Assembly: GCA_938033695.1 (NCBI GenBank)
Contig: CALHKE010000003.1
Coordinates: forward strand, 39,242-103,241
DNA: 64,000 nt
Direction of reading: 5' to 3'
Source: an uncultured Candidatus Saccharibacteria bacterium
GTDB taxonomy: Bacteria > Patescibacteriota > Saccharimonadia > Saccharimonadales > Saccharimonadaceae
In this document: positions 1-7,426 of the stretch, piece by piece
Layout: the number at the start of each line of letters is the position of its first letter
Position numbering within the stretch: the stretch's first letter is position 1
Notes under the pieces: generated by a model
Told to the model about the DNA's origin: nothing
What the model saw: the letters and a program-made list of their open reading frames with translations, nothing else
The model's database searches: none
Position numbers and translations under genes: made by a program

Positions 1-428
1 TGATGATAATTTAAATCAAATTCCTCCAGGATTCGATCAAAATAATTTCGTCGTTTCGTCGGGCTTGTGGAAATCAAGTGCATATCTTCCGGTAAAAAGA
101 GAATTACTGGATATTTATCCTTCTTTGGCAACCTCGCGCTTTTTTTATCTTGTATTAAAAATTGTTTTTTATTTCCGTCAAAAGTCGCCACGATTTTTTC
201 ACCGTCGGTTTTACCTAGTTCGACACGATAAAATTCACTCTCGCGATTTAAAATTTCTTTATCAGTCGCCTTAAAAGATTTTCCACGCAATACCAAATAA
301 ATCGCCTCAATCACCGAAGTTTTACCAATGCCGTTCGCCCCCAAAATCAGCGTCGTATCTGGTTTAATTTTTAAATAATATTCCTTATGGATGCGAAAAT
401 TATTTAATTTTATATAATCAATTAACAT
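1..428 (-). CDS. recF: DNA replication/repair protein RecF (3' part missing at window edge)
   Basis: RecF is an SMC-like ATPase that helps load RecA on gapped DNA. The 142 visible codons begin at ATG 428 and read MLIDYIKLNNFRIHKEY, followed by a Walker A loop GANGIGKTSV near residues 30-39 and the RecF block LFLPEDMHLI...SPTKRRNYFD near residues 112-135. The start codon directly abuts the TAG stop of dnaN, so the two are translationally coupled in a dnaA-dnaN-recF order. The C-terminal part, with signature and Walker B motifs, lies outside the window. Family call is secure from the N-terminal motifs. Confidence 0.93.
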   Translation of the reverse strand, partial: MLIDYIKLNNFRIHKEYYLKIKPDTTLILGANGIGKTSVIEAIYLVLRGKSFKATDKEILNRESEFYRVELGKTDGEKIVATFDGNKKQFLIQDKKSARLPKKDKYPVILFLPEDMHLISTSPTKRRNYFDRILEEFDLNYH

Positions 429-1532
429 CTAACTCTTCAAAGGCATAATAATATGAGTGTAATCAAAACTATTCTTATTCTGAATTAATACTGGTGAAAG
501 TTTTCCAGAAATACCAAATTTTAGCTCCTCTTCGTCTAATACCAATAAAACATCATTTAAGTATTTTGAATTTAAAACCACTTTGGCATCATTCGAAATT
601 TCCGCTTCAATTTCCGATTTATTTTCTCCAAATTCATTTAAGACTGAAGAAACTACAAAAACTTGCTCATCTTTTTTCGACTCACAAACAATCGATCCAC
701 TTGTCGCGCGCGAAAACAACGCCGCAAGCTTCACACCACGTAATAATTCCGCCTTATTCAGTAAGATTTCCACCTGGGATTTTTCTGGAATTAATTTACG
801 ATAATCCGGAAAAGCCCCGTCAATTAATTTTGAAATAATTTCAATTTCACCTAGACGAAAACGCACTTGAAATTCATCAAATAAAATTTCAATATTTTCC
901 ATATTATCTGAAATTGCTCCGAGTACATCCACGATACACTGCACTGGTACAATTGCCTTAATTTCACTCTCGATTTTATTTATCAACTTCTTTTCCGCTA
1001 AGCGGTAACCATCGGTAGCTGCCACATAAAGCCCACCCTCGAAACTATTAAAGTAAATTCCAGTCAAAGTCGGACGTGTCGTATCCGATGAACAGGCAAT
1101 TTTTACTGCATTCATTCCGAGACGAAAATCATCAATCCCCATCTGGAAGGAAATTGCTGATTTTTCATCAAATTCTGGTAATTCTGGAAAATCTTCTGCC
1201 GCATTTCCATTAAATACCGATTTATATTTTCCTTCACTCACAGTTAATTTTTCCTGATTTACCTGAATTTTCACCTCACCCTTCGGTAAATTACTCACAA
1301 AATCTGCTAAAAGTTTGGCTGGTACAGTAATTTTTCCATCTTTAGCTAAAGTAGTCGGCAAGTAATAATTGATTGCCATATCTAAATTAGTTGTCACTAA
1401 AGTTACTTTATTGTCTTTAGCTTCCATTAAGACGTTATTCAGAATTGGTAAAGTCGTACGGCTTCCTCCCGTAATTCGACTGACAATACTTAATGCTTTG
1501 GCTAACTTACTTTGTTCAACATTGATTTCCAT
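429..1532 (-). CDS. dnaN: DNA polymerase III beta sliding clamp
   Basis: Ring-shaped processivity clamp of the replicative polymerase. At 367 aa it has the usual length for the three-domain family. The N-terminus MEINVEQSKLAKALSIVSRI, the block ATDGYRLAEKK in the middle domain and the C-terminal region ending in YTHIIMPLKS are typical. ATG 1532 is preceded by an AAGGAGAG ribosome site about 4 nt upstream. It lies downstream of dnaA on the same strand across a 256-nt gap full of DnaA-box-like sequences, and its stop touches the recF start. Confidence 0.96.
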   Translation of the reverse strand: MEINVEQSKLAKALSIVSRITGGSRTTLPILNNVLMEAKDNKVTLVTTNLDMAINYYLPTTLAKDGKITVPAKLLADFVSNLPKGEVKIQVNQEKLTVSEGKYKSVFNGNAAEDFPELPEFDEKSAISFQMGIDDFRLGMNAVKIACSSDTTRPTLTGIYFNSFEGGLYVAATDGYRLAEKKLINKIESEIKAIVPVQCIVDVLGAISDNMENIEILFDEFQVRFRLGEIEIISKLIDGAFPDYRKLIPEKSQVEILLNKAELLRGVKLAALFSRATSGSIVCESKKDEQVFVVSSVLNEFGENKSEIEAEISNDAKVVLNSKYLNDVLLVLDEEELKFGISGKLSPVLIQNKNSFDYTHIIMPLKS

Positions 1533-1788
1533 AACTCTCCTTTCTTATATATTTATTAGTAGTATTAGTAGGCTATGTGTAAAAGTTGAAAACTGATCTT
1601 TTTATAGGGGTAATTTTTAAAATTTGCTTGTGTAAAACTGTGGGAAAAACTTGGAAAACTTTATGGAAAACTCGATTTTGTTTTCCACTCACTGTGTAAA
1701 ACCTAGACTTTTCCTCAAATCTTCCTGACTTTTTAGCAACCTTTTCCATTTTATTCCACATTGTTTTTCACCACTTTTCCACAATTAT
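1533..1788. other. dnaA-dnaN intergenic region with dense DnaA-box-like motifs
   Basis: No credible gene here; a 62-codon minus ORF at 1573-1761 looks like chance. The gap holds an exact TTTTCCACA (1775-1783), TATTCCACA (1752-1760) and a run of degenerate GTGTAAAAC / GTGGGAAAAAC / TTGGAAAAC / TATGGAAAAC motifs at 1629-1671, with more in inverse orientation to 1790. Such clusters flank dnaA in many bacterial origins. It may be part of a bipartite origin or control dnaN transcription; which one is inference. Confidence 0.6.
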
Positions 1789-3195
1789 TTAAACGATGCC
1801 ATTATTTAATAGATCACGAATTTCATTTAGCTGATCACGTAGTACAAAATCCGTCTTCGTATCGGTTTCAATCTTTTTAATCCCGTGCATTGCTGTCGTG
1901 TGATCTTTTAATCCCACTTCGTTGGCAATTTTTGTCGTACTCATCTGTAAATCACGCGACATAATAAACATGGCGATCTGTCTCGCGGTTTTGATATGTG
2001 CCACCCGGCTGCGTCCACAGATTTCTTCTGGAGAAATATTGAAGAAATTCGCCACCGTTTCAATCACCGTGCTTGGCGAAAATACCTTCGAACGCGTCGT
2101 ATTACCGACCACTCCCACCATTCCTTCATTAATTACCATTAGTGGGGAAATACACTTCACATCCGCCATCGCAATGACTTTACTGTACATACTTTCCAGG
2201 TCGCGAATATTGGTTTCCACACTTTTTGCAATATATTCAATCGCCTTATCTTCGATTTCCACCCCATTAAATTCCGCCTTCGCGTGTAAAATCGCGCAAC
2301 GATCTTCAAAAGAAGGGAATTGAATATCATAAGCTCCGGTCTGAGTTAAACGCGAAGCTAGTCGTTCGTCCACGGTCTTTAATTGACTTGGCAAACGGTC
2401 GGAAGTAATGATGACTTGGCGATTTAATTGCTGCATATCATTAAAAATATTGAAGAATTCTTCCTGACTTTTTTCCTTACCCACGATAAATTGAAAATCA
2501 TCCACAATCAAAACATCAAGTTCGGAAAAACGCCTACGGAAATCATCCATCTTACCATTACGTACTGATTGAATAAAATCATTATAGAAATGATTAATCG
2601 GAATATATAAAATCTTAAATTCTGGATGTCTTCTCGCCAGTTCATTGCCGATGGCTTCCACCAAGTGAGTCTTACCGAGACCCGCTCCGCCATAGAGAAA
2701 GAACGGATTATATTTTATTCCTGGATTTTCAATAATATTTTTCGCCACCGAAACTGCCAGATCATTATTCGTACCGATGATGAAATTATCCATGGTGAAT
2801 TTCTCACTAAGGCCGGTCCGATTTTGACTGCGCGCATTCAAAGAAGAATGTCTCTCCAAGTCAATCCGCTGCACTGTTCCTACACGATCCGAGAGATTTT
2901 TAAAATTACTACCACGAGAATTCGTAGTTTCGCGAGACTTATTGTTTTTGTTAGTTGCAATTATATATTCAGTAGTTAGAACTTCAACTCCGTTATTTTT
3001 TAGAGCCGTTCGAATGTCGGCATCAAATTTTTTACAGATATTAGTCTGCATAAAAGTGTTCGGCACACTAATCTGGATATGACCATCCTTATTGGAAATT
3101 AAGGAGGTGTTCGAGTCTTTAAAGAATGTTAAGTAATGTGATTCTGGCAGTTTCTTTTCTAATTCAGCAAGCACATTATTCCACACATCAAACAC
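1789..3195 (-). CDS. dnaA: Chromosomal replication initiator DnaA
   Basis: AAA+ ATPase that binds DnaA boxes and opens the origin. Domains: N-terminal DnaA_N, a short linker near residues 85-130, an AAA+ core with Walker A GGAGLGKTH near 169-177 and Walker B LIVDDFQFI near 230-238, and a C-terminal helix-turn-helix containing KDHTTAMHGIKKIE. The usual GGRDHTTV signature is changed to GLKDHTTA. I chose GTG 3195 (468 aa) because GGAGG lies 8 nt upstream; the frame is open to a TTG at 3210, but that codon overlaps the ribosome site. Head of the dnaA-dnaN-recF group. Confidence 0.95.
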   Translation of the reverse strand: MFDVWNNVLAELEKKLPESHYLTFFKDSNTSLISNKDGHIQISVPNTFMQTNICKKFDADIRTALKNNGVEVLTTEYIIATNKNNKSRETTNSRGSNFKNLSDRVGTVQRIDLERHSSLNARSQNRTGLSEKFTMDNFIIGTNNDLAVSVAKNIIENPGIKYNPFFLYGGAGLGKTHLVEAIGNELARRHPEFKILYIPINHFYNDFIQSVRNGKMDDFRRRFSELDVLIVDDFQFIVGKEKSQEEFFNIFNDMQQLNRQVIITSDRLPSQLKTVDERLASRLTQTGAYDIQFPSFEDRCAILHAKAEFNGVEIEDKAIEYIAKSVETNIRDLESMYSKVIAMADVKCISPLMVINEGMVGVVGNTTRSKVFSPSTVIETVANFFNISPEEICGRSRVAHIKTARQIAMFIMSRDLQMSTTKIANEVGLKDHTTAMHGIKKIETDTKTDFVLRDQLNEIRDLLNNGIV

Positions 3196-3458
3196 CGACG
3201 CTACCTCCAAACATTAACTAACCTTGATTACCTCTATTATAACAGACCTTCAGACTTTTCCACAGGTTTAAAAATATATTTTTTATTATATAGCTATACA
3301 AAATTTAACAGGGAAGGAGTTTTCCACAATTTTTATCTAATAGATATACCCATGTGGAAAACTTATTGAAAAAAGTGGAAAACTAAGGTATAATTATACA
3401 AAGTTTACAAATCAGATAAAACTCTGTAATATAGTTTTATTAGTTTTAAGGAAAAATA
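3196..3458. other. oriC: Putative chromosomal origin (oriC)
   Basis: Non-coding gap between the diverging dnaA and rpmH genes. It contains three exact TTTTCCACA boxes (3256-3264, 3320-3328, and inverted at 3353-3361), a near match (3374-3382), and a very A+T-rich stretch at about 3266-3310 suited to unwinding. A TATAAT on the minus strand around 3235-3240 probably serves dnaA. The boxes differ from the E. coli TTATCCACA at one base. Location plus box density support oriC; a GC-skew plot was not possible. Confidence 0.75.
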
Positions 3459-3596
3459 ATGCCAAAGCGTACATATCAACCACACAAGCGCCAACGCAAG
3501 CAAGAACATGGTTTCATGAAGCGTAACGCGACCAAAAACGGTCAAAAGGTACTCAAGCGTCGTCGCATTAAAGGCCGCGCTCGTTTAACTTACTAA
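3459..3596 (+). CDS. rpmH: 50S ribosomal protein L34
   Basis: A 45-residue basic protein of the large ribosomal subunit. It begins [19 protein letters not shown] and ends GRARLTY, matching L34 across its whole length. ATG 3459 is preceded by TTTTAAGGAAAAATA, a weak AAGGA ribosome site. It is the first gene clockwise of the origin and is followed directly by an intrinsic terminator, so here it is separated transcriptionally from rnpA, unlike the usual rpmH-rnpA operon. Confidence 0.97.
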   Translation: MPKRTYQPHKRQRKQEHGFMKRNATKNGQKVLKRRRIKGRARLTY

Positions 3597-3602
3597 AAAA
3601 TT

Positions 3603-3627
3603 CACCAGCTAGTCTGGTGTTTTTTTT
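3603..3627 (+). terminator. Intrinsic terminator after rpmH
   Basis: CACCAG (3603-3608) pairs with CTGGTG (3614-3619), followed by eight T. It isolates rpmH from the downstream ABC transporter gene, which has its own promoter. Confidence 0.85.
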
Positions 3628-3654
3628 ATTTGAAATCACAAAAACCTCTTATGC

Positions 3655-3660
3655 TATAAT
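3655..3660 (+). promoter_or_regulatory. Extended -10 (TATGCTATAAT), leaderless type
   Basis: TATAAT ends 7 nt before GTG 3668 and is preceded by TATG-C, an extended -10. The transcript would start at or next to the start codon. The 5' flank is nearly identical to the promoter of the pilin operon at 55826. Confidence 0.7.
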
Positions 3661-3667
3661 TATTTTA

Positions 3668-5473
3668 GTGAAAACTTATATTAATGTCTTTAAAACCGTG
3701 ATGCGGATTGCTCCTGGCAGACGTCTGCAAGTTTTTCAATTAATCCTCAGTTACACGATTAGTAATATTATTAAACTTCTTCCACCACTCGCTACCGCAG
3801 GTATTATTTCCGTGGTTACGCGCGCTTCTAATTTCAATGCCATCTGGTTCTATGTGATTTTATTTATCTTGTTTACGATTCTTTATTATTCGGTAAATTC
3901 TTGGAGTTATTACCTGGAAACTGGTCTGGTTCGCTATTATTATTCCACCACTCAGCACCTTCTGTTTAATCATATTGCAAAAAATCCTCTAATCCTCGAA
4001 TCGATTTCTAAGGGTCGCATCACCGATACTTTTACGGAAGATGTCAGTTATATGTATAGTACCGTGCGCTCTGGCGTTTATGCCTTAACTAGTTTTTTCC
4101 AGCTCTTTTTGATCTTCCTGATTTTTAGTGCCAATAATATTTTTCTCGGTCTCCTCGCTCTCGTTGTCGATGCTATTTATATCTATTTAATGAATCAAAA
4201 TTCTAAAGCCGCCGCCGTACGTTTTGATGGTATTCGTAAGAGCCAGGATAAAAACTGGGATCTACTTTTTCAAATTCTCAATAATTTAAAACAAATCACC
4301 AGTCTCAGTCTCATGCCGAGTCTGACTTCTAAAATTGTTTCCAATAACGAAGTCTTTGATATTCAAAATTCCAAGCGTTATAAAATTCTCAGCACTCGTT
4401 ATTGTAAAATTCCGCTAATTACTCAGATTGGTAAGATCTCCATCTATGTTTTCTTAGGTTACCTAGTTTTTAATAATCAACTCACGATCGATAAACTTGT
4501 GCTTCTCGTTGGTTATTATGAAATGGTCATCCGAAATACCGATAGTGTACTTGAGGAACTTTTAAATCTCAGCAACTATAGTATCCGTATTAAGCGTATC
4601 GATAATATTTTGAAATTTAAGAGTGATAATCAAATTGATTATGGTGATCTAGATAATGATTATATCGAAGGGGAAGTAGTTTTTGATCACGTTACCTTCA
4701 AATTAAAAAATAAGAAAATTCTTGATAATATTTCTTTCCGTGCTCGCCCTAATGAAATTACCACCATCGTTGGCCGTCCAGGTTCTGGTAAAACTACAAT
4801 TATTAATTTGCTTTATCGCCTCTATGCTGTGAATTCCGGTAAAATTCTTATCGATAATGAATCAATTTATCATTATTCGAAAAAAGTTTATGCCTCAAAT
4901 GTCTCTGGGGTTTTTCAAAATCCTTTCGTTTTTTCTGCCTCAATTCGCGAAAATCTCAATATTATTAATCCCAATATTAAGGAACAAAATAAGGCCCTGA
5001 AGCGTGCGCGAATTTATCAAAAAATCACTAGCTTAAAAAATCAGTTTAACACCAAGATCGATCTCGAATCGAAAGTTTTAAGTGACGGTGATCTTCAGAA
5101 ACTCGCCATCGCTCGCGCTCTTCTGACTAATGCGGAAATTTTAATTTTTGATGAAGTAACCTCTCATGCTGATCCTGAGACGATTAAAGATATCGTAGAA
5201 ATTCTCGAAGATCTAAAGCAGGATCACACAATTATTATCGTTACGCATCGTCCAGAGATGATGAAAATTGCTGATCAAGTGATTGTTCTAAAAGAAGGGA
5301 AGATTATCTCTAAAGGTAAAAATAAAGATGTGCTTTCGAAGTCTGCTCTTTATCGTACACTTCGCACTGCTACCTTTGTGGAAAATTCTGATGATGAAAA
5401 AGAATTCGAAAAAAGCGATCGCTCTTCCGATATTATTCCGCTCGATTCTATCTCTAATTCTATGATAAAATAA
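3668..5473 (+). CDS. ABC transporter, fused membrane and ATPase domains
   Basis: A half-transporter of 601 aa with an ABC exporter type membrane domain (about six segments, residues 1-310) and a C-terminal nucleotide-binding domain. The ATPase has Walker A GRPGSGKTT, Q-loop FQNPF, Walker B ILIFDEV and an H-loop THRPE, but the signature is LSDGD instead of LSGGQ and the D-loop reads SHAD instead of SALD. Substrate cannot be told. GTG 3668 is chosen because a -10 box sits 7 nt upstream; an in-frame GTG at 3617 falls inside the rpmH terminator. It lies between rpmH and rnpA, an unusual place, with only 4 nt to rnpA, so it is probably cotranscribed with it. Confidence 0.85.
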   Translation: MKTYINVFKTVMRIAPGRRLQVFQLILSYTISNIIKLLPPLATAGIISVVTRASNFNAIWFYVILFILFTILYYSVNSWSYYLETGLVRYYYSTTQHLLFNHIAKNPLILESISKGRITDTFTEDVSYMYSTVRSGVYALTSFFQLFLIFLIFSANNIFLGLLALVVDAIYIYLMNQNSKAAAVRFDGIRKSQDKNWDLLFQILNNLKQITSLSLMPSLTSKIVSNNEVFDIQNSKRYKILSTRYCKIPLITQIGKISIYVFLGYLVFNNQLTIDKLVLLVGYYEMVIRNTDSVLEELLNLSNYSIRIKRIDNILKFKSDNQIDYGDLDNDYIEGEVVFDHVTFKLKNKKILDNISFRARPNEITTIVGRPGSGKTTIINLLYRLYAVNSGKILIDNESIYHYSKKVYASNVSGVFQNPFVFSASIRENLNIINPNIKEQNKALKRARIYQKITSLKNQFNTKIDLESKVLSDGDLQKLAIARALLTNAEILIFDEVTSHADPETIKDIVEILEDLKQDHTIIIVTHRPEMMKIADQVIVLKEGKIISKGKNKDVLSKSALYRTLRTATFVENSDDEKEFEKSDRSSDIIPLDSISNSMIK

Positions 5474-5477
5474 ATTA

Positions 5478-5825
5478 ATGCTAGCCAGTAAATATCGTTT
5501 TCATTCCAGAGGTGGCGTCAAATATACTTATCAAAAAGGGAAGACTATCCGCACACCGAAGTTCTCCCTGGTTTTTGCACCTAATCAACGTGGAAAACAA
5601 CGTTTTGCTGTAGTGATTTCTAAAAAAGTGATTAAATCTGCGGTTGGTCGTAATCGTGTGCGCCGCCGTGTTTATGAAGCGATTCGCTTGAATCTTGCTG
5701 AGATTCCTGAGTCTTATGATTATATTTTTATTGTCTTTTCCAAAGATCTTAAAACTATGGAATTCACTAAACTTGAAAAATTAGTCTTGAAACTTACCGA
5801 ACAGGCGAAGATTGCTAAGAAATAA
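5478..5825 (+). CDS. rnpA: Ribonuclease P protein component
   Basis: Protein subunit of RNase P, which assists the catalytic RNA in maturing tRNA 5' ends. 115 aa, normal length. The diagnostic RNR-type motif appears as SAVGRNRVRRRVYEAIR (about residues 54-70), preceded by FAVVISKKV. The ATG lies 4 nt after the ABC transporter stop and no clear ribosome site is visible, suggesting coupling to the upstream gene. Confidence 0.95.
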   Translation: MLASKYRFHSRGGVKYTYQKGKTIRTPKFSLVFAPNQRGKQRFAVVISKKVIKSAVGRNRVRRRVYEAIRLNLAEIPESYDYIFIVFSKDLKTMEFTKLEKLVLKLTEQAKIAKK

Positions 5826-5839
5826 AATATCTTTCATGA

Positions 5840-5845
5840 TATAAT
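5840..5845 (+). promoter_or_regulatory. -10 box of yidC, leaderless type
   Basis: ATGATATAAT ends 7 nt before the yidC ATG at 5853, leaving no room for a ribosome site. It places a separate transcription start for yidC just after rnpA. Confidence 0.65.
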
Positions 5846-5852
5846 TAATCAA

Positions 5853-6887
5853 ATGTTTGAGTTAATTGATTTTTTAATTGTTAATCCTATTATTAATATT
5901 CTTTTTGTAGTCTATAACTACATCGGTGATTTTGGTCTCGCTGTGATTATCTTCACTGTGGTGATCAAGTTTGCTACCTGGCCACTAGTCAAAAAACAAT
6001 ATCATCAGACTAAATTGATGAAAAAAATTCAACCAGAACTCGTCGAAATTCGCAAGCGTGCCAATGGTAACAAGCAACTCGAATCTCTCGAGATGATGAA
6101 CCTTTATAAGAAACATAATATTAAGCCAATGGCTTCCATCTGGTCACTTCTGATTCAATTACCAATTTTCTTTGCGCTATTTTTCGCTGTTCGCGTGATG
6201 GTTTTGCCTTCAACTTCTGATAATGTGGAAAAACGTGCCTATCCAGTAGTCGCTAAACTCGAACGTATTGATGAAGTAATTAATCTTCAAAAATCTTTCC
6301 TCGAAAATACTGGGGAAAAATCCTATGATTTTAAGCCTCAACTCTTCGGTACTGTCGATCTTTCTACTCGTGCCGACCTGAAGACTAAGAGTGGTCTTTT
6401 CGTAATGGCGTTAGTCCTATTGGTCGCTGTGACTAGTTATTATATGGCTAATATGCAAATTGCTCGCTCTAGTAAAAATAAGCAGAGCACTTGGAAGAAA
6501 ATGATGGAAGATGCTAAGGCCGGTAAAGATCCAGATCAGGCGGATATTAATAATATGGTTTCCAAGCAAATGAGCTTCATGATGCCTTTGATGATGTTAT
6601 TTTTCACCATGAATCTCCCGGGTGCTCTCGTCCTCTATTATTTCTTATCTAATCTCATCTCAGTGATTCAGCAAAAAATTGTTTTCGCTCATGTCGATGA
6701 TGAAATGGATGATAATACAGATCGTGCGATTCTTCGTGAATTAAAATCTGCTAATAAGAAAATCCAAGAAGCCGAAATTATTGAAAATAAGAAAACTGGT
6801 ACTAAAATCACTCGTATTAAAGCTCGTGATTCAAAATCTCAAAATAAACAGAAACATCAAAACTCATCCCTAGATTCAAAAAGCTAG
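5853..6887 (+). CDS. yidC: Membrane protein insertase YidC
   Basis: Inserts proteins into the cytoplasmic membrane, alone or with SecYEG. At 344 aa it is of the short Gram-positive type without the large periplasmic domain. The first membrane segment is followed by the typical block IIFTVVIKFATWPLVKKQ, then a basic cytoplasmic loop (KLMKKIQPE...), IQLPIFFALFF, and later segments around 180-200 and 240-270. The last 60 residues are charged and basic, as expected for a ribosome-contacting tail. No lipobox is seen at the N-terminus. It precedes jag by 14 nt. Confidence 0.94.
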   Translation: MFELIDFLIVNPIINILFVVYNYIGDFGLAVIIFTVVIKFATWPLVKKQYHQTKLMKKIQPELVEIRKRANGNKQLESLEMMNLYKKHNIKPMASIWSLLIQLPIFFALFFAVRVMVLPSTSDNVEKRAYPVVAKLERIDEVINLQKSFLENTGEKSYDFKPQLFGTVDLSTRADLKTKSGLFVMALVLLVAVTSYYMANMQIARSSKNKQSTWKKMMEDAKAGKDPDQADINNMVSKQMSFMMPLMMLFFTMNLPGALVLYYFLSNLISVIQQKIVFAHVDDEMDDNTDRAILRELKSANKKIQEAEIIENKKTGTKITRIKARDSKSQNKQKHQNSSLDSKS

Positions 6888-6901
6888 GAGAAGGAGTTTT
6901 T

Positions 6902-7366
6902 ATGAATCGTGATGAATCGGTTCGCTTTGCTACAAAATATCTCGAAGATTTATTATCTTTCTTCGGAATTAACGTCGCAGTCTGGTCGACTATCGATGAC
7001 CAAGTTATTCAATTAAGTGTCCCTAGCACCAGTTTAAATTCACTTTTAATCGGTAAGAATGCTGGTAATCTACGTGCCTTACAACATATTGTTTCGATGG
7101 GCCTCACTATGAAAAATGCCGAAATTACTCGTGTGAATATCGATATTGCTGATTATAAACATCAACGTATGGAACGTATCGAAAAGAAGGCTGAAGGTTG
7201 GATTAATAAGGTCCGCCAGACCGGGGAATCTATCACTCTCGAACTTAACGCCGCTGATCGCCGTGTGGTGCATAAATTAGCCGAAGATTATTCTGATATC
7301 TATACTCACTCGGAAGGGGAAGGACGCGAGCGACATTTAATTATCTCGAAGAAGAATCTTGATTAA
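6902..7366 (+). CDS. jag: Jag/KhpB RNA-binding protein (KH + R3H)
   Basis: Cytoplasmic RNA-binding protein of the Jag/KhpB/EloR family, usually encoded after yidC and tied to cell elongation in Firmicutes. The 154 aa carry a KH-like domain with LLIGKNAGNLRALQHI near residues 47-62 and an R3H domain with NAADRRVVHKLAED near 117-130. The N-terminal Jag domain found in many homologues is absent, so this is the short form. ATG 6902 has a strong AGGAGAAGGAG ribosome site. Confidence 0.9.
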   Translation: MNRDESVRFATKYLEDLLSFFGINVAVWSTIDDQVIQLSVPSTSLNSLLIGKNAGNLRALQHIVSMGLTMKNAEITRVNIDIADYKHQRMERIEKKAEGWINKVRQTGESITLELNAADRRVVHKLAEDYSDIYTHSEGEGRERHLIISKKNLD

Positions 7367-7390
7367 TCTAGATTATACTTCTAAAAAAAA

Positions 7391-7417
7391 TACCGCTACT
7401 TTTAGCGGTAGTTTTTT
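7391..7417. terminator. Bidirectional terminator between jag and the LCP gene
   Basis: TACCGCTA (7391-7398) pairs with TAGCGGTA (7403-7410); T-run on the plus side and A-run on the other, so it can stop both convergent genes. Confidence 0.85.
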
Positions 7418-7426
7418 ACTTACATT

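Noticed and set aside
1573..1761. 62-codon minus-strand ORF upstream of dnaN
   Set aside because: It lies wholly in the DnaA-box-rich gap, has Lys/Phe-rich composition dictated by the repeats, and no ribosome site.
3617..3667. Upstream GTG start for the ABC transporter
   Set aside because: It falls in the rpmH terminator, ahead of the promoter at 3655.
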